From NCBI GenBank assembly GCA_029931995.1, contig JAOZQX010000046.1, forward strand, positions 1 to 8,354: a stretch of DNA of 8,354 nt, given 5' to 3'. The number at the start of each line of letters is the position of its first letter. The stretch's first letter is position 1. Positions 1-6,641 of the stretch are shown here, piece by piece. The notes beneath the pieces were generated by a model. The model worked only from the letters and a program-made list of their open reading frames with translations, was not told the DNA's origin and ran no database searches. Made by a program: the position numbers and the translations under genes. This DNA is from Bacteroidales bacterium (lineage in GTDB: Bacteria; Bacteroidota; Bacteroidia; Bacteroidales; GCA-2711565).

Positions 1-552
1 TCGTTGTTTCAGTTTTGAAACAAATAACTGAATGTATTCAACCGCAAAGGGATCAACACCAGCAAAAGGTTCATACAGTAAAATAAAATTAGGATCGGCA
101 GCCAATGCGCGGGCTATTTCAGTCCTACGACGTTCACCTCCCGAAAGCGTGATTCCTTTACTTTTTCGTAATTGCACAAGCCCAAATTCTTCTAACAGCT
201 GCTCCAAACGTTCAGCTTGTTCTTTTTTTGAAAAATTTGTAAACTCAAGTGTGGCTTTCAAATTATCCTCTACACTTAAATGGCGGTAAACCGAAGCCTC
301 TTGTGCCAAATAACCAATTCCTAGCTGAGAACGTTTGTACATAGGCTCATTAGTAATATCAGTATCCTCCAGAAAAATTCTTCCGGAAAGAGGTTTTATT
401 AAACCCACAATCATATAAAAAGTAGTGGTTTTCCCAGCTCCGTTCGGTCCCAATAGTCCAACAATTTCACCTTGTTCAACATAAATAGAAGCTTCCTTCA
501 CAACTGTTCTTTGCCTATATTTTTTAACAATATTTTCTGTTCGGAGTTTCAT
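1..552 (-). CDS. lptB: LPS export ABC transporter ATP-binding protein LptB (3' end outside window)
   Basis: This is the ATPase that would power lipopolysaccharide extraction from the inner membrane with LptF/LptG and feed the Lpt bridge. The gene starts at the ATG at 552 and runs off the left edge, so 184 of roughly 240 residues are present. Visible motifs in order are Walker A GPNGAGKT (35-42), a Q-loop in YLAQEASVYRHL (Q84), signature LSGGE (136-140) followed by RRRTEIARAL, and the Walker B region FILLYEPFAGVDP (156-168). LAQEASV and LSGGERRRTEIARAL are typical of the LptB subfamily. Odd: the Walker B aspartate is replaced by Tyr160, while catalytic Glu161 is kept, and the usual AVEDIQ reads AVEYIQ (Tyr173). 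Both changes are GAN to TAN. The reading frame is otherwise intact. It lies 40 nt behind kdsD and is probably cotranscribed with it. Family assignment is firm; activity of this copy is doubtful. Confidence 0.9.
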   Translation of the reverse strand, partial: MKLRTENIVKKYRQRTVVKEASIYVEQGEIVGLLGPNGAGKTTTFYMIVGLIKPLSGRIFLEDTDITNEPMYKRSQLGIGYLAQEASVYRHLSVEDNLKATLEFTNFSKKEQAERLEQLLEEFGLVQLRKSKGITLSGGERRRTEIARALAADPNFILLYEPFAGVDPFAVEYIQLFVSKLKQR

Positions 553-592
553 AGGTTTAATTTAGGGCGAAAATAAATAATTCTTTTCAAAC

Positions 593-1558
593 TTATAGCA
601 GTCCTTCTTTTAAAATATCATGAATATGGATAAACCCTAAATATTTTTCTCCATCCATAACGGGAATTTGAGTAATATTATTCCCCCTCATGATGTCCAA
701 TGCATCTACAACTAATTGATCCTTTTCTATTGATTTTGGATTTTTGGTCATAATTTCTTTTGCCCTTAGCTTCGAAAAATCGCCCCGATTATGAAGCATT
801 CGCCGCAAATCTCCATCTGTAATCATTCCTAACAACTTCCCGTTTTCAATAACAGCTGCCGCACCCAAACGTTTCGAACTAATCTCAATAATCACATTCT
901 CCATCGAATCTTCTGGCTTTACTTCGGGTTTTTCATTGTTCACATATATGTCCGATACTCTCAAATAAAGTTTCTTGCCTAACACTCCACCCGGATGATA
1001 TTTTGCAAAATCGGCCTCAGAAAAACCCCTGCTTTCAAGCAAACAAACAGCCAGTGCATCACCCATAACCAACTGAGCTGTAGTGCTAGCTGTTGGTGCC
1101 AAATTATTAGGACAAGCCTCACGATCGACACTCGTATTTAACACAAAATCGGCTTGATGGGCCAAATACGAATCTAATTTACCAACCATCCCTATTAAAG
1201 GATTTCCCATGTTTTTCAGCAAGGGGATAAGCACTTTAATTTCCGGTGTCTCACCACTTTTTGAAATACAGATAACTACATCGTTTTTTCGAATAATCCC
1301 AAGGTCGCCATGAATTGCATCGGCAGCATGCATAAAAATTGCAGGTGTTCCTGTCGAATTCAATGTAGAAACAATTTTATTTGCAATATTTGCACTCTTT
1401 CCAATACCGCTAATCACAACTCTGCCCTGCGATTCTAAAATCAATTTTACTGATTCCACAAAGTCATCAGAAATTGTTTTTTTTAAGTTTACAATAGCCA
1501 AAACTTCGGTTTCAATTGTATTTATGGCACTTTGCTTTATTTCTTCTTTCGTTTTCAA
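593..1558 (-). CDS. kdsD: D-arabinose-5-phosphate isomerase (KpsF/GutQ family)
   Basis: This cytoplasmic enzyme interconverts ribulose-5-phosphate and arabinose-5-phosphate, the entry step to Kdo for LPS. The 321-aa length matches the family. The N-terminal SIS domain (about 35-180) carries GIGKSANIANKI, STGTPAIFMHAADAIHGDLG and SKSGETPE. By alignment from memory with E. coli KdsD (K59, E111, E152, H193), the catalytic residues are Lys54, Glu106, Glu147 (in DREACPNNLAPT) and His188 (in KYHPGGVLGKK). Two CBS domains follow (about 203-257, with GMITDGDLRRML, and 266-318, with GFIHIHDIL). The start is an ATG with no clear Shine-Dalgarno, normal for Bacteroidota. It is first in a minus-strand pair with lptB and diverges from recQ. 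No exact TAnnTTTG motif was found in front of it. GutQ-like paralogues share this fold, but the LPS neighbour supports the Kdo role. Confidence 0.93.
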   Translation of the reverse strand: MKTKEEIKQSAINTIETEVLAIVNLKKTISDDFVESVKLILESQGRVVISGIGKSANIANKIVSTLNSTGTPAIFMHAADAIHGDLGIIRKNDVVICISKSGETPEIKVLIPLLKNMGNPLIGMVGKLDSYLAHQADFVLNTSVDREACPNNLAPTASTTAQLVMGDALAVCLLESRGFSEADFAKYHPGGVLGKKLYLRVSDIYVNNEKPEVKPEDSMENVIIEISSKRLGAAAVIENGKLLGMITDGDLRRMLHNRGDFSKLRAKEIMTKNPKSIEKDQLVVDALDIMRGNNITQIPVMDGEKYLGFIHIHDILKEGLL

Positions 1559-1606
1559 TGCTGTTAAATTTTGTATAATTTTTACAAAAAAAAATATTTT
1601 TTATGT

Positions 1607-1614
1607 TATATTTG
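1607..1614 (+). promoter_or_regulatory. Candidate Bacteroidota -7 promoter element for recQ
   Basis: TATATTTG matches the TAnnTTTG consensus of the primary sigma factor in Bacteroidota. It lies in the 134-nt divergent spacer between kdsD and recQ. Transcription would start near 1620, leaving a leader of about 70 nt to the TTG start or 118 nt to the internal ATG at 1738. No convincing -33 TTG element was found at the usual spacing, so this is moderate support only. Confidence 0.45.
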
Positions 1615-1692
1615 TATAGAGGGTGATACTTTTTCAAAAAAACAGACTTAAATAAACCGCTGATTTAATGATAAATATTAATCGCCGTTTTT

Positions 1693-3942
1693 TTGAGTAA
1701 AGTTACAAATATTATACAAATACAACCCGCTAGGGAAATGGTTGAAATTGATGATATACAGCTACACGATGTGCTGAAAAAGTTTTTTGGGTTTGAAAGC
1801 TTTAAAGGCAATCAAAAGGACATCATAAAAAATGTTTTGTCTGGGCGAGATACGTTTGTAATCATGCCTACCGGAGGTGGCAAATCAATGTGTTATCAAC
1901 TTCCTGCCTTAATTAATAATGGTACAGCCATTATCATCTCTCCTCTAATAGCTTTAATGAAAAATCAGGTGGATTCCATCCGAAACTTTGGAACAGAACA
2001 AGGCATTGCCCACTTCATGAATTCATCTCTCACTAAAACTGAGATACTTAATGTAAAAGACGACCTTAGAAATGGGAAAACCAAGCTTTTATATGTTGCT
2101 CCTGAATCTTTAACAAAACAGGAAAATGTAGATTTTCTTCGTAGCATCGAAATCTCATTTTATGCTATCGATGAGGCTCATTGTATTTCGGAATGGGGAC
2201 ATGATTTTCGTCCTGAATACCGTCGATTACGACCCATTATCGAAGAAATAGGGAAAGATGTTCCTATCATTGCTTTAACAGCAACAGCTACTCCAAAGGT
2301 TCAGCAGGACATCCAAAAAAACCTTAATATGATGAATGCCGGTATCTACAAATCCTCATTCAACCGGCCAAATTTATATTATGAGATAAGACCAAAAGAC
2401 AGAAATGTAAATAAAGAAATTATTAAGTTCATCAAAAACCACATGGGAAAATCCGGTATTGTTTATTGCCTAAGCCGGAAAATGGTTGAAGAAGTGGCCG
2501 AAACACTTCAAGTGAACGGCATAAAAGCTTTGCCCTACCATGCCGGATTGGATTCACCAACCCGCCGAAAAAATCAGGATATGTTTTTGATGGAAGAGAT
2601 GGATGTGATTGTTGCAACCATCGCCTTTGGAATGGGGATCGATAAGCCTGATGTTCGCTTTGTAATTCATCACGATATTCCAAAAAGTTTGGAAGGTTAT
2701 TATCAGGAAACAGGTCGTTCGGGCAGAGACGACGGTGAAGGGAATTGTATCACTTTTTACAGTTACGACGATATACAAAAACTGGAGAAATTCATGAAAG
2801 GAAAACCTGTTGCCGAACAGGAAATTGCAAAACAACTATTGCATGAAACAGTTGCTTATGCCGAATCAGCCGTATGTCGAAGAAAACAACTCTTACATTA
2901 TTTTGGTGAAATATATCAAAACGAAAATTGTGGTAATTGCGATAATTGCTTGCATCCAAAAACAAGTTTTGAAGGGAATGAATATGTGGAATTGGTATTA
3001 AAAACCATTTTTGAAGTGAAGCAACAATATAAAGCCAATCATATAATTAACATTTTGGTTGGAAAAAATAATTCCACTATCAAGCAATATAAGCACAATA
3101 AAATTGAGTATTTTGGTCAAGGTTTTGAGAAGAGTGAACGTTTTTGGAATGCGGTGATACGTCAAAGCCTAATAGCAAGATTATTAGTTAAAGATATTGA
3201 TAATTACGGCTTACTAAAACTAAGCCCCGAAGGCTTGAAATTTATTGACAAGCCTTACTCAATTATGTTGACAATGGATCATGATTATGATAATCCGGAG
3301 GAGGATGATGTAGTTGCAACTGGTGGTGCAGTGCATAAAACAAGCACTACCGACCAAACATTATTCTCTATGCTAAAGGATTTAAGAAAAAAAATATCGA
3401 AGAAAGAAAATCTTCCTCCTTTCGTAATTTTCCAGGATCCTTCTTTAGAAGATATGGCAATTCAGTATCCGATTACTATGGACGAATTGACACAGATAAC
3501 AGGTGTAGGTGCAGGAAAAGCAAAGAAATACGGCGAGCCTTTTATTAAGTTAATAGCTGACTATGTTGAAGAAAATGAAATTATGCGCCCCAATGATATG
3601 GTCGTGAAGTCAGTGGTAAACAAGTCGGGCTTAAAGGTTTACATCATACAAAACATAGACCGTAAACTACCATTGGAAGATATTGCTTTTGCCAAAAATT
3701 TAAAGGTTCCCGATTTGTTAACTGAAATTGAACATATAGTTTCCTCGGGAACAAAAGTTGACATTAATTATTATATAGACGAAACTATTGATGAATATCA
3801 CCAAGAAGATATTTTTAATTATTTTCAGGAGGCCTCAACAGACTCCGTTGATGATGCATTGGAAGAGCTTGGTGAAGATGAATACACATTAGAAGAAATT
3901 CGCATGATGCGAATCAAATTTCTTTCAGAAATCGGGAACTAA
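1693..3942 (+). CDS. recQ: ATP-dependent DNA helicase RecQ (Bacteroidota long form)
   Basis: A 3'-5' DNA helicase for recombination and replication-fork repair. Order of domains: motif 0 FGFESFKGNQKDII (32-45), Walker A PTGGGKS (59-65), DEAH box (160-163) with the aromatic-rich loop CISEWGHDFRP after it, motif VI QETGRSGR (338-345), the RecQ-Ct zinc site C395/C413/C416/C419 (CGNCDNC), a winged-helix region to about 520, an HRDC domain (about 555-630, with LPPFVIFQDPSLEDMA), and a C-terminal extension of about 120 residues resembling the helix-turn-helix tail seen in Bacteroidota RecQ. At 749 aa it is longer than E. coli RecQ (about 610) for that reason. The start is uncertain: TTG at 1693 gives MSKVTNI, and the ATG at 1738 (residue 16) keeps all domains. 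An out-of-frame ATG at 1668 is separated from this frame by a T7 run. It is followed after 1 nt by a lipoprotein gene, implying cotranscription. Confidence 0.95.
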   Translation: MSKVTNIIQIQPAREMVEIDDIQLHDVLKKFFGFESFKGNQKDIIKNVLSGRDTFVIMPTGGGKSMCYQLPALINNGTAIIISPLIALMKNQVDSIRNFGTEQGIAHFMNSSLTKTEILNVKDDLRNGKTKLLYVAPESLTKQENVDFLRSIEISFYAIDEAHCISEWGHDFRPEYRRLRPIIEEIGKDVPIIALTATATPKVQQDIQKNLNMMNAGIYKSSFNRPNLYYEIRPKDRNVNKEIIKFIKNHMGKSGIVYCLSRKMVEEVAETLQVNGIKALPYHAGLDSPTRRKNQDMFLMEEMDVIVATIAFGMGIDKPDVRFVIHHDIPKSLEGYYQETGRSGRDDGEGNCITFYSYDDIQKLEKFMKGKPVAEQEIAKQLLHETVAYAESAVCRRKQLLHYFGEIYQNENCGNCDNCLHPKTSFEGNEYVELVLKTIFEVKQQYKANHIINILVGKNNSTIKQYKHNKIEYFGQGFEKSERFWNAVIRQSLIARLLVKDIDNYGLLKLSPEGLKFIDKPYSIMLTMDHDYDNPEEDDVVATGGAVHKTSTTDQTLFSMLKDLRKKISKKENLPPFVIFQDPSLEDMAIQYPITMDELTQITGVGAGKAKKYGEPFIKLIADYVEENEIMRPNDMVVKSVVNKSGLKVYIIQNIDRKLPLEDIAFAKNLKVPDLLTEIEHIVSSGTKVDINYYIDETIDEYHQEDIFNYFQEASTDSVDDALEELGEDEYTLEEIRMMRIKFLSEIGN

Positions 3943-3943
3943 A

Positions 3944-4357
3944 ATGAAACATACATACCTTGCCTTAATATTTATAATTCTTTTATCGGCTTGTGGTTCG
4001 AGAAACAATAAAAAAGAAATTATTCTTGACTCTCACTTATCATCTACCAAAATAATAGCTGTATTAACTGATTTGCAATTACTTGAATCATTAATAAGTA
4101 CTCACAGATATTTTCGGGATAAAGAAGAGCAAAACCTTCTTCTCCAAAAGATCTTGGATAAACATCAAATCAGCAGGCAAGAATTAGACTCGGTTTTAAT
4201 ATATTTAGAAAGCGATTTGGAAGTATATCAAGAAATCTTGGATAGTGTAAAAATTAATCTCGAAGGTATGAAAGAAATAGATCTGCAATTTCTTCAAGAA
4301 ATGGAAACCCCAGGCGAAATAGAACCACCCTCTGCCAACCCTATAAAATTAAAATAG
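3944..4357 (+). CDS. Small lipoprotein, DUF4296-like
   Basis: A predicted lipoprotein of unknown function. Residues 1-16 form a lipoprotein signal (positive MKHTY, hydrophobic LALIFIILL) ending in the lipobox LSAC with Cys17 as the lipidated residue. The mature part is mostly helical: a segment ILTD-like in style (KIIAVLTDLQLLESLIS, about 36-52), then ILDKHQISRQELDSVLIYL (about 70-88) and a further charged helix, with a proline-rich tail. The pattern of a short 'D-hL-EA' helix followed by 'il.kH.is...lDs.l.Y' is what I recall of the Bacteroidota-specific DUF4296 family, and the 137-aa length fits. It begins 1 nt after the recQ stop, so it is very likely translated from the same message, although a functional link with RecQ is not evident. 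The ATG start is clear; the stop is TAG. Confidence 0.8.
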   Translation: MKHTYLALIFIILLSACGSRNNKKEIILDSHLSSTKIIAVLTDLQLLESLISTHRYFRDKEEQNLLLQKILDKHQISRQELDSVLIYLESDLEVYQEILDSVKINLEGMKEIDLQFLQEMETPGEIEPPSANPIKLK

Positions 4358-4358
4358 T

Positions 4359-5210
4359 TTAGCTGCCGTTTATCTGATCGCAAATTTTATTTGCCAATCG
4401 ACTGGCACCAAACCTGAATAATTCAGGGCATATCCACTCTTTTCCTAATATGTTTTTTATAAGGGCATAATATCGCAAAGCCACTTCCGGTTCAGAAATA
4501 CCACCGGCAGGCTTAACACCTATTTTCTTCCCGCTACTTTCATAATACTCTTTTATGGCATCCAGCATAATCACAAATGCCTCTTCGGTTGCAGCAGGTT
4601 GTATTTTCCCTGTAGAGGTTTTAATAAAATCGCCTCCAGCATAAATAGCAATATCACTCGCTTTACGGATATTCTCCAAACTTTCTAATTCCCCGGTCTC
4701 TAGAATAACCTTTAAATGGGCATCTCCACACACTTCCTTTATTGCTTTTATCTCATCAAAAACAGTTTGATAATCTCCTTCTAAAAATCGCCCTCTGGAT
4801 ATAACCATGTCAATCTCATTTGCACCTTGATTTACAGCATACGAAATCTCAGCCAGTTTAACCTCCAAAGGAGACTGCCCGCTGGGAAAAGCTCCGGCCA
4901 CCGACGCAACCTGTATGTTTGTATTTTTAAGTAAACTTTTTGCTTGTTTAACAAAGGGTGGGTACACACAAACCGCTGCTACATGGGGGATGTTTTTACT
5001 CTCATTTTTATACTGTTTGGCCTGTGTACATAATTCAATAATGCGTTTTTCATTATCCGAACCCTCAAGAGTGGTTAAATCAATTAAGCCAAGAATATCT
5101 CTATAGGCTAAGTTCTTATCTGTTTTTTTAATCTCCGAATCAACAATACGCTTTATACGTTGCTTGAGTTCATCTGTTGATATTGACCAGCTTTTATTAA
5201 GAATATCCAT
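4359..5210 (-). CDS. deoC: Deoxyribose-phosphate aldolase
   Basis: A cytosolic class I aldolase that splits 2-deoxyribose-5-phosphate into glyceraldehyde-3-phosphate and acetaldehyde in deoxynucleoside salvage. I chose the ATG at 5210 (283 aa). An in-frame TTG at 5228 would add six residues but lies inside a -7-like motif. In numbering from 5210, the Schiff-base lysine is Lys197 in FIKTSTGK, the second lysine is Lys233 in GVKPAGGI, and the acid is Asp134 in NEIDMVI. LIDLTTLEG near the N terminus, VASVAGAFPSGQ and the C-terminal ELFRFGASRL resemble the longer, animal-type DERA branch more than E. coli DeoC (about 259 aa). Its 3' end lies 1 nt from the end of the convergent lipoprotein gene. 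It has no salvage-pathway neighbour here and probably has its own promoter. Confidence 0.93.
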   Translation of the reverse strand: MDILNKSWSISTDELKQRIKRIVDSEIKKTDKNLAYRDILGLIDLTTLEGSDNEKRIIELCTQAKQYKNESKNIPHVAAVCVYPPFVKQAKSLLKNTNIQVASVAGAFPSGQSPLEVKLAEISYAVNQGANEIDMVISRGRFLEGDYQTVFDEIKAIKEVCGDAHLKVILETGELESLENIRKASDIAIYAGGDFIKTSTGKIQPAATEEAFVIMLDAIKEYYESSGKKIGVKPAGGISEPEVALRYYALIKNILGKEWICPELFRFGASRLANKICDQINGS

Positions 5211-5225
5211 CGCAAAAATTTTTAT

Positions 5226-5233
5226 CAAAATTA
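5226..5233 (-). promoter_or_regulatory. Candidate -7 promoter element for deoC
   Basis: On the minus strand these bases read TAATTTTG, a fit to TAnnTTTG. The motif ends 15 nt before the deoC ATG at 5210, so transcription would start about 10 nt before the start codon, giving a very short leader. No -33 element at normal spacing is evident, so the call is tentative. Confidence 0.4.
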
Positions 5234-5291
5234 CAGAATAATAATGACATCAGATAAAATACAAAGGTTAGAAATTCACTTGATATTTCTT

Positions 5292-5299
5292 TATCTTTG
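5292..5299 (+). promoter_or_regulatory. Candidate -7 promoter element for the glycosyltransferase gene
   Basis: TATCTTTG matches TAnnTTTG in the divergent deoC/glycosyltransferase spacer. It would put transcription initiation near 5305 and leave about a 20-nt leader to the ATG at 5326. Its last base is the first base of the in-frame GTG at 5299, which argues against that GTG being the start. A clear -33 element is not seen. Confidence 0.5.
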
Positions 5300-5325
5300 T
5301 GTACAGAAACTTTAAACCTTCTTTA

Positions 5326-6252
5326 ATGGATTTATTTGATTATCCACTGGTTTCAATCATTAGCGTTAATTTTAACCAACTTAAAGTCACCGAAGATTTT
5401 CTGAAATCCTTACGGAAAATAAGCTACCCAAACTATGAGGTTATTGTGGTTGACAATGGCTCTTATGAAGACACTACAGACTATCTAAGTAAAACTTACC
5501 CGGAAATTAAATGTCTGAGGAGTGAGGAAAATTTGGGATTTGCAGGCGGTAATAATCTTGGAATCAGGCAGGCAAAAGGCGAATATTTTATGCTGCTAAA
5601 TAATGATACTGAAGTTGATTCCGGATTTCTAGAACCACTAGTTGAAGCCATACGAGCAAATCCAAAAATTGGCATGGTTGGTTCAAAAGTTCGATTTTAC
5701 AACCAGCCCGGTATCATTCAATATGCCGGATCTACGCCCATGACCCGCTTTACTGCAACCAGTCATTTTATTGGAAACAAACAAAAAGATGTAGGCCAAT
5801 ACGAAACTCAAATAAGCACCTCTTTTGCCTCAGGAGCTGCAATGATGGTTAGCCGAGAAGTTTGTGAGAAAGTTGGATTGATGGCAAGTTTCTTTTTTCT
5901 GTATTACGAAGAACTGGATTGGCAATATCGTATCCGCATGGCCGGCTACGAAATCCATTATATTCCAACATCATTAGTATTGCACAAAGAAAGTATTTCG
6001 GTAGGGAAACAGAGTTCCTTGCAAGCCTATTGGAAAACCCGCAATCGCTTACTGCTGATTCGACGTAATTTTAAGAATTATGAGGTTTTCATAAGCTATG
6101 TCTACATTTCATTTATTTCAACTCCCTGGCAAATTGTGAAATATTTTACTCGTTTTAAGTGGAGATCATTAAAAGTTCATGGCATTGCATTGGGTTGGCA
6201 CTATGTAAATTTGTTTAATAAAAAACGTGTTCATCAAAACGAATATTTATAA
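5326..6252 (+). CDS. Glycosyltransferase family 2
   Basis: A GT-A fold glycosyltransferase that probably adds a sugar to a cell-surface polysaccharide or LPS intermediate; donor and acceptor are unknown. I chose the ATG at 5326 (308 aa); a GTG at 5299 would add nine residues but overlaps a promoter-like motif. Numbering from 5326: PLVSIISVNFNQ (7-18) opens the fold, VVDNGS (41-46) is the nucleotide-binding turn, NLGFAGGNNLGI (69-80) is the GT2 glycine loop, LNNDTEV (91-97) is the DxD-like metal site, and EELDW (195-199) supplies the likely catalytic acid, followed by RIRMAGYEI and LVLHKES. This pattern is typical of rhamnosyltransferase-like WbbL relatives. No strong transmembrane helix is seen, though the C-terminal part from about 254 is aromatic and basic and may touch the membrane. 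It stands alone, with no neighbouring polysaccharide cluster. Confidence 0.9.
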   Translation: MDLFDYPLVSIISVNFNQLKVTEDFLKSLRKISYPNYEVIVVDNGSYEDTTDYLSKTYPEIKCLRSEENLGFAGGNNLGIRQAKGEYFMLLNNDTEVDSGFLEPLVEAIRANPKIGMVGSKVRFYNQPGIIQYAGSTPMTRFTATSHFIGNKQKDVGQYETQISTSFASGAAMMVSREVCEKVGLMASFFFLYYEELDWQYRIRMAGYEIHYIPTSLVLHKESISVGKQSSLQAYWKTRNRLLLIRRNFKNYEVFISYVYISFISTPWQIVKYFTRFKWRSLKVHGIALGWHYVNLFNKKRVHQNEYL

Positions 6253-6315
6253 TCAACTATCCGAATCCGTAAATCATATTCTTTTCCGTAGATAATCAGG
6301 GATACAGAACATTTC

Positions 6316-6329
6316 ACAAAACTGTTTGT
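6316..6329. repeat. Short inverted repeat, possible upstream activator site
   Basis: ACAAA-ACTG-TTTGT is a 5-bp-arm dyad about 115 nt upstream of the sigma-54 promoter, at the distance where bacterial enhancer-binding proteins usually bind. Arms this short occur by chance in AT-rich DNA, and no second copy was found. The call rests on position alone. Confidence 0.25.
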
Positions 6330-6337
6330 TGACTAAA

Positions 6338-6350
6338 AATCAAAAAGTTG
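6338..6350 (+). promoter_or_regulatory. IHF-like site (WATCAANNNNTTR)
   Basis: AATCAAAAAGTTG fits every fixed position of the enterobacterial IHF consensus. It lies between the dyad at 6316 and the -24/-12 promoter at 6431. Bacteroidota use HU/IHF-family proteins whose sequence preference may differ, so functional assignment is inference. Confidence 0.3.
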
Positions 6351-6430
6351 AAGTTTTTATTGCACTGACTTTCAGCCTATTAATTTTTTTACAAAAAAAA
6401 TATTTTAAAATTCCTGAAACCCAAGCACTT

Positions 6431-6446
6431 TGGTACGCCACTTGCA
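6431..6446 (+). promoter_or_regulatory. Sigma-54 (RpoN) -24/-12 promoter
   Basis: TGGTACGCCACTTGCA matches the consensus TGGYACG-N4-TTGCW at every specified position, with GG and GC exactly one helical turn apart. Transcription would begin about 12 nt past the GC, near 6457, leaving roughly 26 nt before the ATG at 6483. Nothing else in the gap competes as a promoter of this quality. A sigma-54 promoter implies that an AAA+ enhancer-binding protein must activate the downstream unit; none is encoded in the window. Confidence 0.75.
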
Positions 6447-6482
6447 TAATATACTGCATTAGTAACTTAAATTATATTATCG

Positions 6483-6632
6483 ATGAAATTCGCACTTAAA
6501 TTAAACACACAAACTAAAGGTCCTAAGCATTATAAATATTTCAAATGTGATAGGTGTGGATATATTTCAATGGTTAAAAATTCGTATTGCCCCATTTGTG
6601 AAAAAGACGGATTTAAATTAAGATTGAAATAA
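6483..6632 (+). CDS. 49-aa CxxC/CxxC zinc-ribbon protein
   Basis: A very small, basic protein (MKFALKLN...LRLK) not assigned to any family I recognise. It has two CxxC knuckles, CDRC (Cys22, Cys25) and CPIC (Cys36, Cys39), ten residues apart, which predicts a single zinc ribbon or rubredoxin-like site; an aromatic run HYKYFKC precedes the first knuckle. About a quarter of residues are Lys/Arg, so nucleic-acid or ribosome contact is possible but not shown. The ATG lies about 26 nt behind the predicted sigma-54 start site, and a strong terminator closes the unit, which supports it being a real gene despite its size. The frame is shared with the next ORF, whose GTG begins 9 nt after this TAA, so one protein split by a stop codon is an alternative reading. 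Confidence 0.7.
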   Translation: MKFALKLNTQTKGPKHYKYFKCDRCGYISMVKNSYCPICEKDGFKLRLK

Positions 6633-6641
6633 CATTTTCAG

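Larger units (their letters stand above)
6253..6482. other. 230-nt intergenic regulatory region upstream of the zinc-ribbon gene
   Basis: No coding sequence is apparent here. From left to right the gap holds a short dyad (6316-6329), an IHF-consensus match (6338-6350), an A/T-rich tract (about 6380-6410) and a sigma-54 promoter (6431-6446). That order (activator site, bend site, -24/-12 promoter) is the classic layout of a sigma-54 control region. No convincing terminator for the glycosyltransferase gene was found. Confidence 0.55.

Noticed and set aside
32..289. 85-aa plus-strand ORF opposite lptB
   Set aside because: It lies wholly antisense to a well-conserved ABC ATPase and its translation is low-complexity Ser/Lys without recognisable motifs.
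1574..1579. TATAAT as a sigma-70-style -10 box in the kdsD/recQ spacer
   Set aside because: Bacteroidota primary sigma uses TAnnTTTG; the region is very AT-rich and no -35 partner fits.
1965..2835. Three minus-strand ORFs (60-93 aa) inside recQ
   Set aside because: They are antisense to conserved helicase motifs and show no protein-like features; shadows of recQ.
2810..3001. 63-aa plus-strand ORF inside recQ
   Set aside because: An alternative frame across the RecQ zinc-binding region; its translation has no motif and no own start signal.
4915..5106. 63-aa plus-strand ORF with a hydrophobic stretch opposite deoC
   Set aside because: Antisense to conserved DeoC sequence; the apparent membrane segment comes from the reverse complement of the VAAVCVYP coding region.
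6196..6201. TGGCAC within the glycosyltransferase gene as another sigma-54 promoter
   Set aside because: There is no TTGC at the required distance, and it is inside coding sequence.
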